DNA from: an uncultured Eubacteriales bacterium
Lineage (GTDB): Bacteria > Bacillota > Clostridia > Christensenellales > UBA1242
Assembly (NCBI GenBank): GCA_902496015.1
Contig: CABUZJ010000003.1
Coordinates: 91,184-155,183 of the forward strand
Reading direction: 5' to 3'
Length of the DNA: 64,000 bases
Positions 17,750 to 25,581 of this stretch are shown piece after piece. The position numbers and the translations under genes are program-made. Each line of letters begins with the position of its first letter. Positions within the stretch are counted from its first letter, which is position 1. The notes under the pieces were generated by a model, which was not told the DNA's origin, did not search any database, and worked only from the letters and a program-made list of their open reading frames with translations.

Positions 17750-18008
17750 TTTCAAGTTATTTCCTTTACATTATTTTAAGTATAAAAATCCAAAATCACA
17801 ATTAAAATAATAAAATATTCTTATATTGCGACATTATCTAATTTAAATAATATGTTATTAGTATAACACAAATTTTATTGCTACTCAAATATTTTTATAT
17901 TTATATACTAACAATAAATAAACTAATATAAATATATATTTTGTTAAAAAAATAAAATCTAATAAAATCCACAATTTTTCTTAAACTAATAATTAATAAA
18001 ATTATAAT
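17750..18008. other. AT-rich gap between the methyltransferase and tRNA-Leu
   Basis: About 250 bases, nearly all A and T. I see no coding frame with a ribosome site. It must hold the methyltransferase promoter, which I cannot place with confidence. Confidence 0.5.
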
Positions 18009-18094
18009 TGGTGCGGGCGACAGGAGTTGAACCTGCACAAGAGAATCTTACACGGACCTGAACCATGCGTGTCTGCCAATTCCACCACGCCCGC
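18009..18094 (-). tRNA. tRNA-Leu (anticodon CAG)
   Basis: 86 bases, type II tRNA with a long variable arm. Acceptor GCGGGCG pairs with CGCCCGC, CCA is encoded, and the anticodon loop TTCAGGT sits on the CATGG/CCGTG stem. Confidence 0.95.
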
Positions 18095-18217
18095 TTATAT
18101 TCTAATTTTATCAGTATTTTTTATTTTTAGCAATAATTATTAATTACTTTATTTTTATTTAATCTATTTTTTAGTTTAAAATATATGATATAAATTTTAA
18201 AATTTTGTCAAAATTTA

Positions 18218-18246
18218 TTGACAACTTGTGCTGTTCGTGGTATGCT
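18218..18246 (+). promoter_or_regulatory. Promoter of the tRNA array
   Basis: TTGACA (18218-18223), 17-bp spacer, TATGCT (18241-18246), a strong SigA type. A CATGTA/TACATG hairpin lies in the leader. Confidence 0.7.
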
Positions 18247-18315
18247 TTAAAAGCATGTAGTAGTTTACATGTAAAATTAATGGTAGCATTAATTTGAAGA
18301 TTTTATTAAATATAT

Positions 18316-18389
<74 letters not shown>

Positions 18390-18420
18390 TAAAACAAACA
18401 AAAATGTTTGGCTTTCGCTT

Positions 18421-18497
18421 GTGCCTGTAGCTCAGCAGGATAGAGCATCGCCCTTCTAAGGCGAGGGTCGGGGGTTCGAATCCCTCCAGGCACACCA
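18421..18497 (+). tRNA. tRNA-Arg (anticodon TCT)
   Basis: 77 bases, loop CTTCTAA on stem TCGCC/GGCGA, encoded CCA. Confidence 0.96.
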
Positions 18498-18534
18498 TTC
18501 AACTGTGCTGTGGAAAACAACACTGTTTAATATG

Positions 18535-18611
18535 GTGGGTATAGCTCAGTTGGTTAGAGCGCCAGATTGTGGCTCTGGAGGTCGTGGGTTCGAATCCCAC
18601 TACTCACCCCA
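18535..18611 (+). tRNA. tRNA-His (anticodon GTG)
   Basis: 77 bases, loop TTGTGGC on stem CCAGA/TCTGG. The extra G(-1) typical of tRNA-His is encoded at 18534 opposite C73; CCA is encoded. Confidence 0.96.
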
Positions 18612-18637
18612 CTAATTTAAAACTAAATAATAATCTT

Positions 18638-18712
18638 TGGGGTGTCGCCAAGCGGTAAGGCACGAGACTTTGACTCTCGCATTCGTAGGTTCAAATCCTG
18701 CCACCCCAGCCA
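18638..18712 (+). tRNA. tRNA-Gln (anticodon TTG)
   Basis: 75 bases, loop CTTTGAC on stem CGAGA/TCTCG, encoded CCA. Nearly the same sequence as the next tRNA. Confidence 0.96.
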
Positions 18713-18746
18713 ATGGCTTAATCATGCGGAATGAATTTATTTGCAT

Positions 18747-18821
18747 TGGGGTGTCGCCAAGCGGTAAGGCATGGGACTCTGACTCCCACATTCGAGGGTT
18801 CGAATCCTTCCGCCCCAGCCA
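18747..18821 (+). tRNA. tRNA-Gln (anticodon CTG)
   Basis: 75 bases, loop CTCTGAC on stem TGGGA/TCCCA, encoded CCA. A duplicate of tRNA-Gln(TTG) with a changed anticodon arm, which reads CAG directly. Confidence 0.96.
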
Positions 18822-18857
18822 ATTAAAAACAAATTTTGTCAAAATTTTTGAATATTA

Positions 18858-18886
18858 TTGACAATATAATTTCTGTTTGATATACT
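18858..18886 (+). promoter_or_regulatory. Second promoter in the tRNA array
   Basis: TTGACA (18858-18863), 17-bp spacer, TATACT (18881-18886). The bases before it (TTTTGTCAAAATTT) repeat those before the first promoter. Confidence 0.7.
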
Positions 18887-18900
18887 AACAAAGTTCTTAT

Positions 18901-18976
18901 GGTTCACTAGCTCAGTCGGTAGAGCACTTGACTTTTAATCAAGGGGTCCCGGGTTCGAATCCCGGGTGAGCCACCA
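18901..18976 (+). tRNA. tRNA-Lys (anticodon TTT)
   Basis: 76 bases, loop CTTTTAA on stem CTTGA/TCAAG, encoded CCA. Confidence 0.96.
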
Positions 18977-19021
18977 CTGCCCTTACCGATTGCAACAAGC
19001 AATTATTGCATAAACAACCTC

Positions 19022-19075
19022 CGTAAGACTGGGTGTAAGAAAAATCTTACACACATTCTTACAACCCTTTTATTA
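19022..19075 (+). promoter_or_regulatory. Nested GTAAG/CTTAC hairpins between tRNA-Lys and tRNA-Leu
   Basis: Two GTAAG and two CTTAC copies allow competing stems: a perfect GTGTAAGA/TCTTACAC (19033-19052), or a longer GGGTGTAAG/CTTACAACCC stem followed by TTTT. The second resembles a terminator. It could end the tRNA-Lys transcript or attenuate into tRNA-Leu. Confidence 0.4.
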
Positions 19076-19132
19076 GATTAACTAATTAAAACCAACTAAT
19101 GTTTATTACTAAAAAATAAAATTAAATACAAT

Positions 19133-19216
19133 GCGGATGTGGTGAAATGGCAGACACGCTAGACTTAGGATCTAGTGCTGAGAGGCGTGGGGGTTCAAGT
19201 CCCTTCATCCGCACCA
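19133..19216 (+). tRNA. tRNA-Leu (anticodon TAG)
   Basis: 84 bases with long variable arm, loop CTTAGGA on stem CTAGA/TCTAG, encoded CCA. Confidence 0.95.
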
Positions 19217-19248
19217 AAACACAAAATATTGTGTAAATAATTTAATGA

Positions 19249-19276
19249 ATACCACTATATTTAGTGGTATTTTTTA
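19249..19276 (+). terminator. Terminator of the tRNA array
   Basis: AATACCACTA/TAGTGGTATT stem followed by a T-run. Confidence 0.85.
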
Positions 19277-19514
19277 TTTAATATTTTTTTACTCAAATGT
19301 GAGTAACATGTGAGTAATATTAATGTTGTGTTTCGATTAGAATTTTTCGAGTATTTCATTATTAAATAAATGTTAATTATAATTTAAGAAAAAAAATAAA
19401 TGGTATTAATCTTATTTTATCTTCTTTATAAATTATTCTATATTTTTAATAATTACCTATACAATTTATTTACTGTCAATTTTTTATTTATTAATTGCAA
19501 ATTTTTATTTGATA
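19277..19514. other. AT-rich gap after tRNA-Leu with short repeats
   Basis: No gene seen. It holds an ACTCA/TGAGT inverted repeat (19291-19304) and two TGTGAGTAA direct repeats (19298-19306, 19309-19317), a layout like integrase arm sites next to a tRNA 3' end, but no integrase gene is present. Confidence 0.4.
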
Positions 19515-19543
19515 TTGAATTTTAATATCCAATTTGTTATAAT
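19515..19543 (+). promoter_or_regulatory. Promoter of the gene at 19566
   Basis: TTGAAT (19515-19520), 17 bp, TATAAT (19538-19543). Confidence 0.6.
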
Positions 19544-19565
19544 ATTTGTAACAAGGAGTTTTATT

Positions 19566-20114
19566 ATGAAAGAAGAAATAATTGAATTATATAAAAATTT
19601 TTTAAATAGTTCTAAAAAACAAAAATTTGGTTTAATTGTAAACGATTGTATAATCCTTACAAATAATGAAACCTTATTTAAAAGTATATATAGTCAAGAG
19701 CAAATAATTAAAAATAACTATATTTCTAATTCACCTAATTTAACTTATAATGTAATTAAATTTGATGATCTTAACATAAGTACTTATGACTTTCAATCAT
19801 TAACGCAAAATTTAGATATAAAACTAGCAGTTTTAATATCAAATGAAGATAAGTGGACAGGTTCTAATAAATCTTCTACTCTTATGCTCACAACCAATAC
19901 TCATGACTATAAATCTACACTGCCCGTAATTTTAAATGCTTGTATTAATAATATGATAAAATATTCTACTAATTTAATAATCAATGCAAGATTAGCACAA
20001 AATTATAGCGTTACAGATTTTTTAAAAGGTTATAATTCATGGTATGAGTTAGAAAATGCTAAAAAAGAAATTTTAAGTTTTATTGAATCTAATGAAAATG
20101 AAATTAGCAAATAA
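19566..20114 (+). CDS. Hypothetical protein
   Basis: 182 residues from the ATG at 19566, which has AAGGAG eight bases upstream; the longer frame would begin ahead of the promoter. I recognise no family. It is soluble, alpha/beta by pattern (KFGLIVNDCIILTNN, LDIKLAVLISNED), without signal or membrane segment. It stands alone between the tRNA array and a convergent M16 peptidase gene, with its own promoter and terminator. Confidence 0.75.
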   Translation: MKEEIIELYKNFLNSSKKQKFGLIVNDCIILTNNETLFKSIYSQEQIIKNNYISNSPNLTYNVIKFDDLNISTYDFQSLTQNLDIKLAVLISNEDKWTGSNKSSTLMLTTNTHDYKSTLPVILNACINNMIKYSTNLIINARLAQNYSVTDFLKGYNSWYELENAKKEILSFIESNENEISK

Positions 20115-20116
20115 AA

Positions 20117-20145
20117 AAAATAAGCGGAGAATTCCGCTTATTTTA
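20117..20145. terminator. Bidirectional terminator
   Basis: AATAAGCGGA/TCCGCTTATT stem between convergent stops, with A- and T-runs. Confidence 0.85.
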
Positions 20146-21451
20146 TTCCTTTATAAATAATATTACAAATTTGCTTATATGTAGGCAAATCTTCTTTTTT
20201 TATATCTCCCATAAAAGTAATATATGGCAAATTATCTTTATTAAAAATTTTATGCTTAAAATCATTTATAGATTTTATTGTAACTTTCTTCGCCGCTTTT
20301 ATTCTTTTATTAGTTTTAACTAAATATAAGTTATTCCCTTTACCTTCGTTTAAAAGTAAATCTAAATAGTTAACAGCATTATCCATTTTACTATAATCCA
20401 AAATTTCATCCCAAATATAAATTGCATTATTTTTTAATTTAGTTAATTCTTCATTTGTTAATTCATGATAAAGCAAATATTTAATTGATTTATTAACCTC
20501 TTTTAAAACTGCCATCAATTTTTCTTTTGAAGTTTTAATAATGATATTAAATAGTTGCGTATCAAAATTGTAAGAATTATTAATACTGCAACTATATATT
20601 AATCCCTTATTTCTAAGATTAACATAAAGCATATTTTTATTTCTTAAAAAATATCTTGAAAGATAATTTTGTTCAAATGTAAGTTTTAGTAATTTGAATG
20701 GTAAATTAAACTTAAAACTTAATTTCAAACTTATAGTTTTGTCTTCATTTGTAACCACTTGCATAGAAGGTTCTTTATCTATTTCCCTTTCGATTCTATC
20801 TTGCTTAAAATTAATATTAGAATCGACATTTTTAAAAACATATTTATATAATATTTTCTTTACTTTAAACCATGGAAGGTTTCCAACATAGCAACCATAA
20901 AAATTTTCTAAAAGAAAATATTTATCATGAAAATCTTGTAAATCTTGTAAAGTTATATTATCTATATCTTTTTCGCAACCTAAACTCATTTCATTTGTCA
21001 TCTTATTATTATAAAGCAAAAATCCATGTTGATAGCTTAAATTTCTAATAGATTTATCATTTTTTATTCGATATTCTTCTTTTATAACTCCCCTTTCTGT
21101 TTTAATGTGCTCCTCACTAAGTTTGGTTTGTGTTAAAATTTCACCAGCAAATTCCATAGACTTTTCAAATAATTTGTTAGTTCTACTAAAATTTATGGCT
21201 AACAAATTACTTGAAGTATAAGCATTTAAAGAAGGTATAATTTCTTCAATAACTTCACTAATTTTTTCTTTAGTTTTATTCTTAGTGCCATTAAAAAGCA
21301 TATGCTCTAAAAAATGAGCCAAACCATTTTTTGTGTTATAATTATGCCCCGCTTGAAAACCTATAACAACTGAAGAATAGTTATTTCTATTGTCTTTTTG
21401 ATAAATAAAAGTTGCACCATTCTTAAACTTTATAATTTTTGGTTTGTTCAT
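20138..21451 (-). CDS. M16-family zinc metallopeptidase
   Basis: 437 residues. The inverted zinc motif HFLEH (in HFLEHMLFNG, about residues 50-54) and the downstream glutamate in ERGVIKEEYR define the insulinase/processing-protease family; length fits a single M16B subunit. The C-terminal half keeps the M16 inactive-like domain. No signal peptide, so cytoplasmic. The start at 21451 has AGGAG upstream (the site overlaps the earlier in-frame ATG). Substrate unknown; similar to Bacillus MlpA/YmxG. Single-gene unit, divergent from the GH18 gene. Confidence 0.88.
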   Translation of the reverse strand: MNKPKIIKFKNGATFIYQKDNRNNYSSVVIGFQAGHNYNTKNGLAHFLEHMLFNGTKNKTKEKISEVIEEIIPSLNAYTSSNLLAINFSRTNKLFEKSMEFAGEILTQTKLSEEHIKTERGVIKEEYRIKNDKSIRNLSYQHGFLLYNNKMTNEMSLGCEKDIDNITLQDLQDFHDKYFLLENFYGCYVGNLPWFKVKKILYKYVFKNVDSNINFKQDRIEREIDKEPSMQVVTNEDKTISLKLSFKFNLPFKLLKLTFEQNYLSRYFLRNKNMLYVNLRNKGLIYSCSINNSYNFDTQLFNIIIKTSKEKLMAVLKEVNKSIKYLLYHELTNEELTKLKNNAIYIWDEILDYSKMDNAVNYLDLLLNEGKGNNLYLVKTNKRIKAAKKVTIKSINDFKHKIFNKDNLPYITFMGDIKKEDLPTYKQICNIIYKGIK

Positions 21452-21498
21452 AAATTTTATTTCTCCTAACATTATTTTATACAACTTAAACTCATTTT

Positions 21499-21527
21499 AT
21501 TTTAACATAACCAACAATTTAATTCAA
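21499..21527 (-). promoter_or_regulatory. Promoter of the M16 peptidase gene
   Basis: Minus strand TTGAAT (21522-21527), 17 bp, TAAAAT (21499-21504) with TGT before it. Confidence 0.5.
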
Positions 21528-21532
21528 TATTA

Positions 21533-21562
21533 TGAATAAAAACACTTGTAAAAAACAAACTA
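21533..21562 (+). promoter_or_regulatory. Possible forespore promoter of the GH18 gene
   Basis: TGAATA (21533-21538), 17-bp spacer, CAAACTA (21556-21562), one mismatch from the Bacillus SigG -10 CATACTA. The same pair with the same spacing lies before the spoIIP operon. Confidence 0.5.
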
Positions 21563-21580
21563 ATATTAAAGGAGTGCTAT

Positions 21581-22816
21581 ATGCAAAAGATTGTTAGAAA
21601 TAAAACAGTAAAAAATAAAAATAAATCTAAAACTGATAAAGAAAAAAATTTACTAAAAGAAAAAGAAGAGAAAAAAAATAAAAAAAACGACTTATTTGCT
21701 TATGATAAAAAGGAATTTAAAGAACACAAAAAAATGTATATAATTATTTTTGCATGTCTTGGTGGACTATTTCTTTTAAGTTTAATTTTTATGATTGTTG
21801 ATGTGGCAACTGGTAATGTAATAACTAATAACCCTTCAACTCACCAAGATGGTTGGCCAAAACAAGTTTTTGCTCCTTATGCAGACATGACTGGTTGGGT
21901 GCCATTGACTAATAGTTATAGTGTAAATGGTGTTGCAGATTTGGGAAAAGTTAGTGAAGAAACTGGCATGCAATATTTTAATTTGGGATTTATTCAGCCA
22001 GACGCAACTACCCCAACGGATAATGATGGTAATATTAGATGGTGTTGGGGCGGATACGCATCAATAAGCGAAAATGGTTCTGATGCTTTTCAATATGCAG
22101 GTATTAAATATGTGTTAGAAGATATCAGAAAGAAAGGTGGCGACTATTGTATTTCTTTTGGTGGACAAGCGGGAAAAGCACCATGGGTTGTTTCTAATAG
22201 TGTTGAAAAATTATTGAATATGTATCTTGATGTTATTAATACTTATGATTGTAAAAGAATTGACTTAGATATTGAAGAAAGCAATCAAGGCGAAGCAGAA
22301 AACCGAATTAATGCAAAGGCTGTTAAAATGGCACAAGACAAAACTGGAGTATCTGTAACCTTAACAATTCCTATAATGCCTTATGGCTGGGAAGAAAAGC
22401 AAATTAAACTAATTAGAGCTTATCTTGATGCAGGTGTTGATATTGATTTAATAAATTCAATGACAATGTGTTATGGTGCTGGTCTTTATGAAGGGGAAGA
22501 TTATGGTGATGCCTCTGTTCGAGCAATAACTAACAGTATTAAACAAATGAAAGAAATTTTTTCTAACTATGGAATTAATTTAACAACTGCACAAGCATAT
22601 GCAAAAACTGGCGCAACTGTTGCCCTTGGATATGAAGGCACACTTTATCCAACTTTCACCACCGCAATGACACAAAAAGTTGTAGATGATGCCAATAAAA
22701 ATAACTATGGAATGCTTAGTTATTGGTCTATAAATCGCGATGCTTTGATGGAAAGCAATAGAGGAATAACAACACTTTATCAATTTTATAATGTTACAAA
22801 AGAATATCCAGCATAA
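21581..22816 (+). CDS. Membrane-anchored GH18-family glycoside hydrolase
   Basis: 411 residues. A highly basic cytoplasmic tail (1-50), one membrane helix at about 52-74 (MYIIIFACLGGLFLLSLIFMI region) and an outside GH18 barrel: strand FGGQAG, catalytic DxDxE in RIDLDIEES near 225-233, and the late YGAGLYEGE region. GH18 enzymes cleave beta-1,4 GlcNAc bonds in chitin or, in spore formers, cortex peptidoglycan (YaaH/SleL class). A forespore-like promoter and the neighbouring spoIVA suggest a spore-wall role; chitin as substrate is the alternative. No LysM domain is seen, unlike YaaH. Confidence 0.85.
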   Translation: MQKIVRNKTVKNKNKSKTDKEKNLLKEKEEKKNKKNDLFAYDKKEFKEHKKMYIIIFACLGGLFLLSLIFMIVDVATGNVITNNPSTHQDGWPKQVFAPYADMTGWVPLTNSYSVNGVADLGKVSEETGMQYFNLGFIQPDATTPTDNDGNIRWCWGGYASISENGSDAFQYAGIKYVLEDIRKKGGDYCISFGGQAGKAPWVVSNSVEKLLNMYLDVINTYDCKRIDLDIEESNQGEAENRINAKAVKMAQDKTGVSVTLTIPIMPYGWEEKQIKLIRAYLDAGVDIDLINSMTMCYGAGLYEGEDYGDASVRAITNSIKQMKEIFSNYGINLTTAQAYAKTGATVALGYEGTLYPTFTTAMTQKVVDDANKNNYGMLSYWSINRDALMESNRGITTLYQFYNVTKEYPA

Positions 22817-22843
22817 AAAAGGGAGATTTTATCTCCCTTTTTT
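22815..22843. terminator. Bidirectional terminator of the GH18 gene and spoIVA
   Basis: AAAAAAGGGAGAT/ATCTCCCTTTTTT palindrome between convergent genes. Confidence 0.85.
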
Positions 22844-24320
22844 ATAATAAAATACAAATTATTCCGCCCTTTCCCTCATTTACAATTTTACTAAGAGTTT
22901 TTCTCATTTTAACTTGTGCTTCTTGTGGTAAGTTAGAAAGTTTTGTATTTATACCTTCTCTAACCAAATAACTTAATGGTTTACCAAACATATTTGTGTC
23001 CCATATACCTTGTGGGTTTGTTTCAAATTCACTAAGCAAGTATTTAGCAAGGCTTTCACTTTGCTCAGCACTTCCAACCGCTGGGCTAATTTCAGTTTCA
23101 ACATCAACTCTCATAATATGTAAACTTGGTGCTGAGGCTTTAAGTTTAACACCACTATTTGCACCTTTTTTAATTATTTGTGGTTCTTCAAGTGTCATTT
23201 CTTCCATACTAGGCATAACAACACCATAACCAGTTTCGCGGACGCTATCTAATGCCGTTTTAAGTTTATCATATTCCATTTTAGCATGTGTTAAATGCTT
23301 CATATAACTCATCAAATAAAAATCATCTTTAATTTCAACACCACATTCATTGCTAAGCATTTTGTAGAATAATTCTTGATTTACAGTTATATCATAAGTT
23401 ACTATTCCTTTGCTTAAATCAATGTTTTGAAGACAAGGGCTGTTTATATTCTCACTTTCGGCAAAACAAGAAGTAAGACTTGAACTATCTCTCATAACAT
23501 TAAGTTTGTTTGAATTTGCTTTTAATTCTGTCATTATTTCTTGAATAATATCGTTTTCATAAGGTAATGCTTTAACCCAGTTAGGAATATTATATTTTAC
23601 CATTCTTATTGGGAATTGATAAAGAACAGCACTTAACACATTATTAATTTCTTCTTCGCCCATTTCTTTAACATTAAGTGCAATAACAGGAACATTATAT
23701 TTTTCCTCAAGGCTAGAACGAAGTTTAATAGTTGCTTCACTAGATGCATCAATTGTGTTTAAAACAATAACAAAAGGCTTTCCAGTTTCTTTAAGTTCAC
23801 GAACCACTCTTTCTTCTGCCCTAACATAATTAAGCCTTGGCAGTTCCCCAATTGTTCCATCAGTGGTAACTAAAACACCAATTGTTGAATGCTCAACAAT
23901 AACTTTATGTGTTCCAATTTCTGCCGCAGTTTCAAAAGGCAAATCTTCATCACTCCAAGGAGTTTTAACAAGCCTTGGAGAATTGTCTTCCATGTGCCCA
24001 CTCACACCATCGATTAAATATCCAACACAATCTATAAGTCTAACATTTGCTTTAGTGTTTTCATTAAAACTAATATTAACCGCTTCATTTGGAACAAATT
24101 TTGGTTGCATAGTCATTATGCTTTTACCCGAACCCGATTGTGGCAATTCATCTGTTGCACGTTCTTTTGCGTGAACATTATCCATGTTTGGCAAAACTAA
24201 GGTTTGCATAAATCTAGAAATAAAAGTAGATTTACCTGTTCTAACTGGGCCCACAACGCCAACATATATATCGCCACCAGTGCGGATTGCTATGTCATTA
24301 TATAAATCAAACTTTTCCAT
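22842..24320 (-). CDS. spoIVA: Stage IV sporulation protein A (coat basement ATPase)
   Basis: 492 residues, the normal length, with the characteristic start DLYNDIAIRTGGDIYVGVVGPVRTGKSTFI; Walker A is GPVRTGKST at 24-32. SpoIVA hydrolyses ATP to polymerise on the forespore surface and forms the coat base, anchored by SpoVM through its C-terminus (here ending GGIICILL). GGAGG lies just before the ATG. A terminator upstream cuts it off from the der-plsY unit, so it has its own promoter. Confidence 0.97.
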   Translation of the reverse strand: MEKFDLYNDIAIRTGGDIYVGVVGPVRTGKSTFISRFMQTLVLPNMDNVHAKERATDELPQSGSGKSIMTMQPKFVPNEAVNISFNENTKANVRLIDCVGYLIDGVSGHMEDNSPRLVKTPWSDEDLPFETAAEIGTHKVIVEHSTIGVLVTTDGTIGELPRLNYVRAEERVVRELKETGKPFVIVLNTIDASSEATIKLRSSLEEKYNVPVIALNVKEMGEEEINNVLSAVLYQFPIRMVKYNIPNWVKALPYENDIIQEIMTELKANSNKLNVMRDSSSLTSCFAESENINSPCLQNIDLSKGIVTYDITVNQELFYKMLSNECGVEIKDDFYLMSYMKHLTHAKMEYDKLKTALDSVRETGYGVVMPSMEEMTLEEPQIIKKGANSGVKLKASAPSLHIMRVDVETEISPAVGSAEQSESLAKYLLSEFETNPQGIWDTNMFGKPLSYLVREGINTKLSNLPQEAQVKMRKTLSKIVNEGKGGIICILL

Positions 24321-24351
24321 AACTCCTCCTTACTTTGTTGCTTGATTGTTA

Positions 24352-24381
24352 ATTAATATTCAATTATTTTGAAGATTATGA
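24352..24381 (-). promoter_or_regulatory. Weak SigE promoter candidate of spoIVA
   Basis: Minus strand TCATAAT (24375-24381), 14 bp, AATATTAA (near 24353-24360). The -10 is a poor match to CATACAAT; the expected SigE control is the main support. Confidence 0.25.
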
Positions 24382-24401
24382 TAAAAGTTAGATTTAAAAA
24401 A

Positions 24402-24431
24402 TAAAAATCATGCAATGGCGCATGATTTTAT
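24402..24431 (-). terminator. Terminator of the der-plsY-SHOCT unit
   Basis: AATCATGC/GCATGATT stem, T-run on the minus strand. Confidence 0.8.
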
Positions 24432-24920
24432 CTATTCAAAAATTTCTTTTTTAGCTTTCTCAAATTCGGCATCTGTTATAATCCCTTGTTCTTTATATCT
24501 TTTAAGTTGTTCGAATTTTTCCATATCTTCTTGGCTTATAACTTTTTGAGTTGCTTCGCTTTGAGTATAATTTTTATGTTCCTCTTCATTATTATTTGTT
24601 TCTGCGTTTGGTTTTGTATATGTGTAGTCTTCACTTGACTCAACACTAATTTTATTGTCACTTGCGATATTATAAATAACTATACTAAATAAGCCTAACG
24701 GGAACATAAAGATGCTAAAATATATAGCCCAATTTTTAAGCCTATTTTTTTGGGTGTAAAGTTCACTATCGGTAAGTTTTGTGCAAGTTGAATAATACAA
24801 TGCACCATAAATAGTGTAAATACCAATAGGAATAAACACAAGTGAAGCAATCGCAATACCACCATAAATAAATGCTAACACAATCATTAAGTTAAGCCAA
24901 AAGTTTGCTTTATTTTTCAT
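24432..24920 (-). CDS. Membrane protein with C-terminal SHOCT domain
   Basis: 162 residues. Two hydrophobic hairpins: about 8-34 and 66-88, separated by a short charged loop, then an acidic, Asn/Glu-rich linker and a SHOCT motif (MEKFEQLKRYKEQGIITDAEFEKAKKEI) at 132-160. SHOCT tails are small helical oligomerisation modules; the function is not known. It overlaps plsY by 11 bases, so it is in the der-plsY operon, in the place where many Clostridia have gpsA. Confidence 0.8.
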   Translation of the reverse strand: MKNKANFWLNLMIVLAFIYGGIAIASLVFIPIGIYTIYGALYYSTCTKLTDSELYTQKNRLKNWAIYFSIFMFPLGLFSIVIYNIASDNKISVESSEDYTYTKPNAETNNNEEEHKNYTQSEATQKVISQEDMEKFEQLKRYKEQGIITDAEFEKAKKEIFE

Positions 24921-25581
24921 TTAAATATCCCTCTTTCCTTTTTTGTTTTAATTTCTTTTTGGTGCTTTTTATCAAACTAACTTTACTTTCTTTACCAACC
25001 AAAAGTCTTGTAATGTTACCTCTGTGTGCCCACCATGTAACACAAAATATTGCAAATAAAATTAAGCACACAATATTTTGATCAGGCATTGGTAAATCTT
25101 TTGCATTAAAACCTTCCACAACAGTCATTGCAGTTACGCATAGAAAACTTGCAACTGAACCATATTCAAAGCAAAGCCAACAAATTGCAGCAATTAAAAT
25201 TACAATAAGTGTTACTATTGGGTTTGCAACAAGAAAAACTCCTAACATAGTTGCAATTCCCTTACCACCTTTAAACTTAAAAATTACTGGATAAATATGT
25301 CCTAAAATTGTTGAAATTCCAGCAATATATAACATTACTTTACTATTACCAAACACAAAATATGCAACAATTGAAGGGACAATACCCTTTGTAACATCTA
25401 ATAAAAAGTTGAGAAAACCAATTTTAAATCCAAAGTTTCTAAGCATGTTTGTGCTTCCAGGATTACCACTTCCAAGTTTAGTAACATCACTATGTTTGCG
25501 TTTGCTAATAATTCTAGCAACACTAATATTTCCAATCAAATAAGAACAAATTACAACTAAAATAACTTGCCACCAAATCAT
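24910..25581 (-). CDS. plsY: Acyl-phosphate:glycerol-3-phosphate acyltransferase PlsY
   Basis: 223 residues with several membrane helices. Motifs GSGNPGSTNM (near 36-45) and GHIYPVIFKFKGGKGIAT (near 92-109) are the PlsY phosphate and acyl-phosphate sites; it makes lysophosphatidic acid for membrane lipids. A long Lys-rich cytoplasmic tail follows the last helix. Its ATG overlaps the der stop by four bases. Confidence 0.95.
   Translation of the reverse strand: MIWWQVILVVICSYLIGNISVARIISKRKHSDVTKLGSGNPGSTNMLRNFGFKIGFLNFLLDVTKGIVPSIVAYFVFGNSKVMLYIAGISTILGHIYPVIFKFKGGKGIATMLGVFLVANPIVTLIVILIAAICWLCFEYGSVASFLCVTAMTVVEGFNAKDLPMPDQNIVCLILFAIFCVTWWAHRGNITRLLVGKESKVSLIKSTKKKLKQKRKEGYLNEK

Noticed and set aside
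18612..18861. Two overlapping ORFs over the tRNA-Gln pair
   Set aside because: Same cause: they follow the two tRNA genes and lack ribosome sites.
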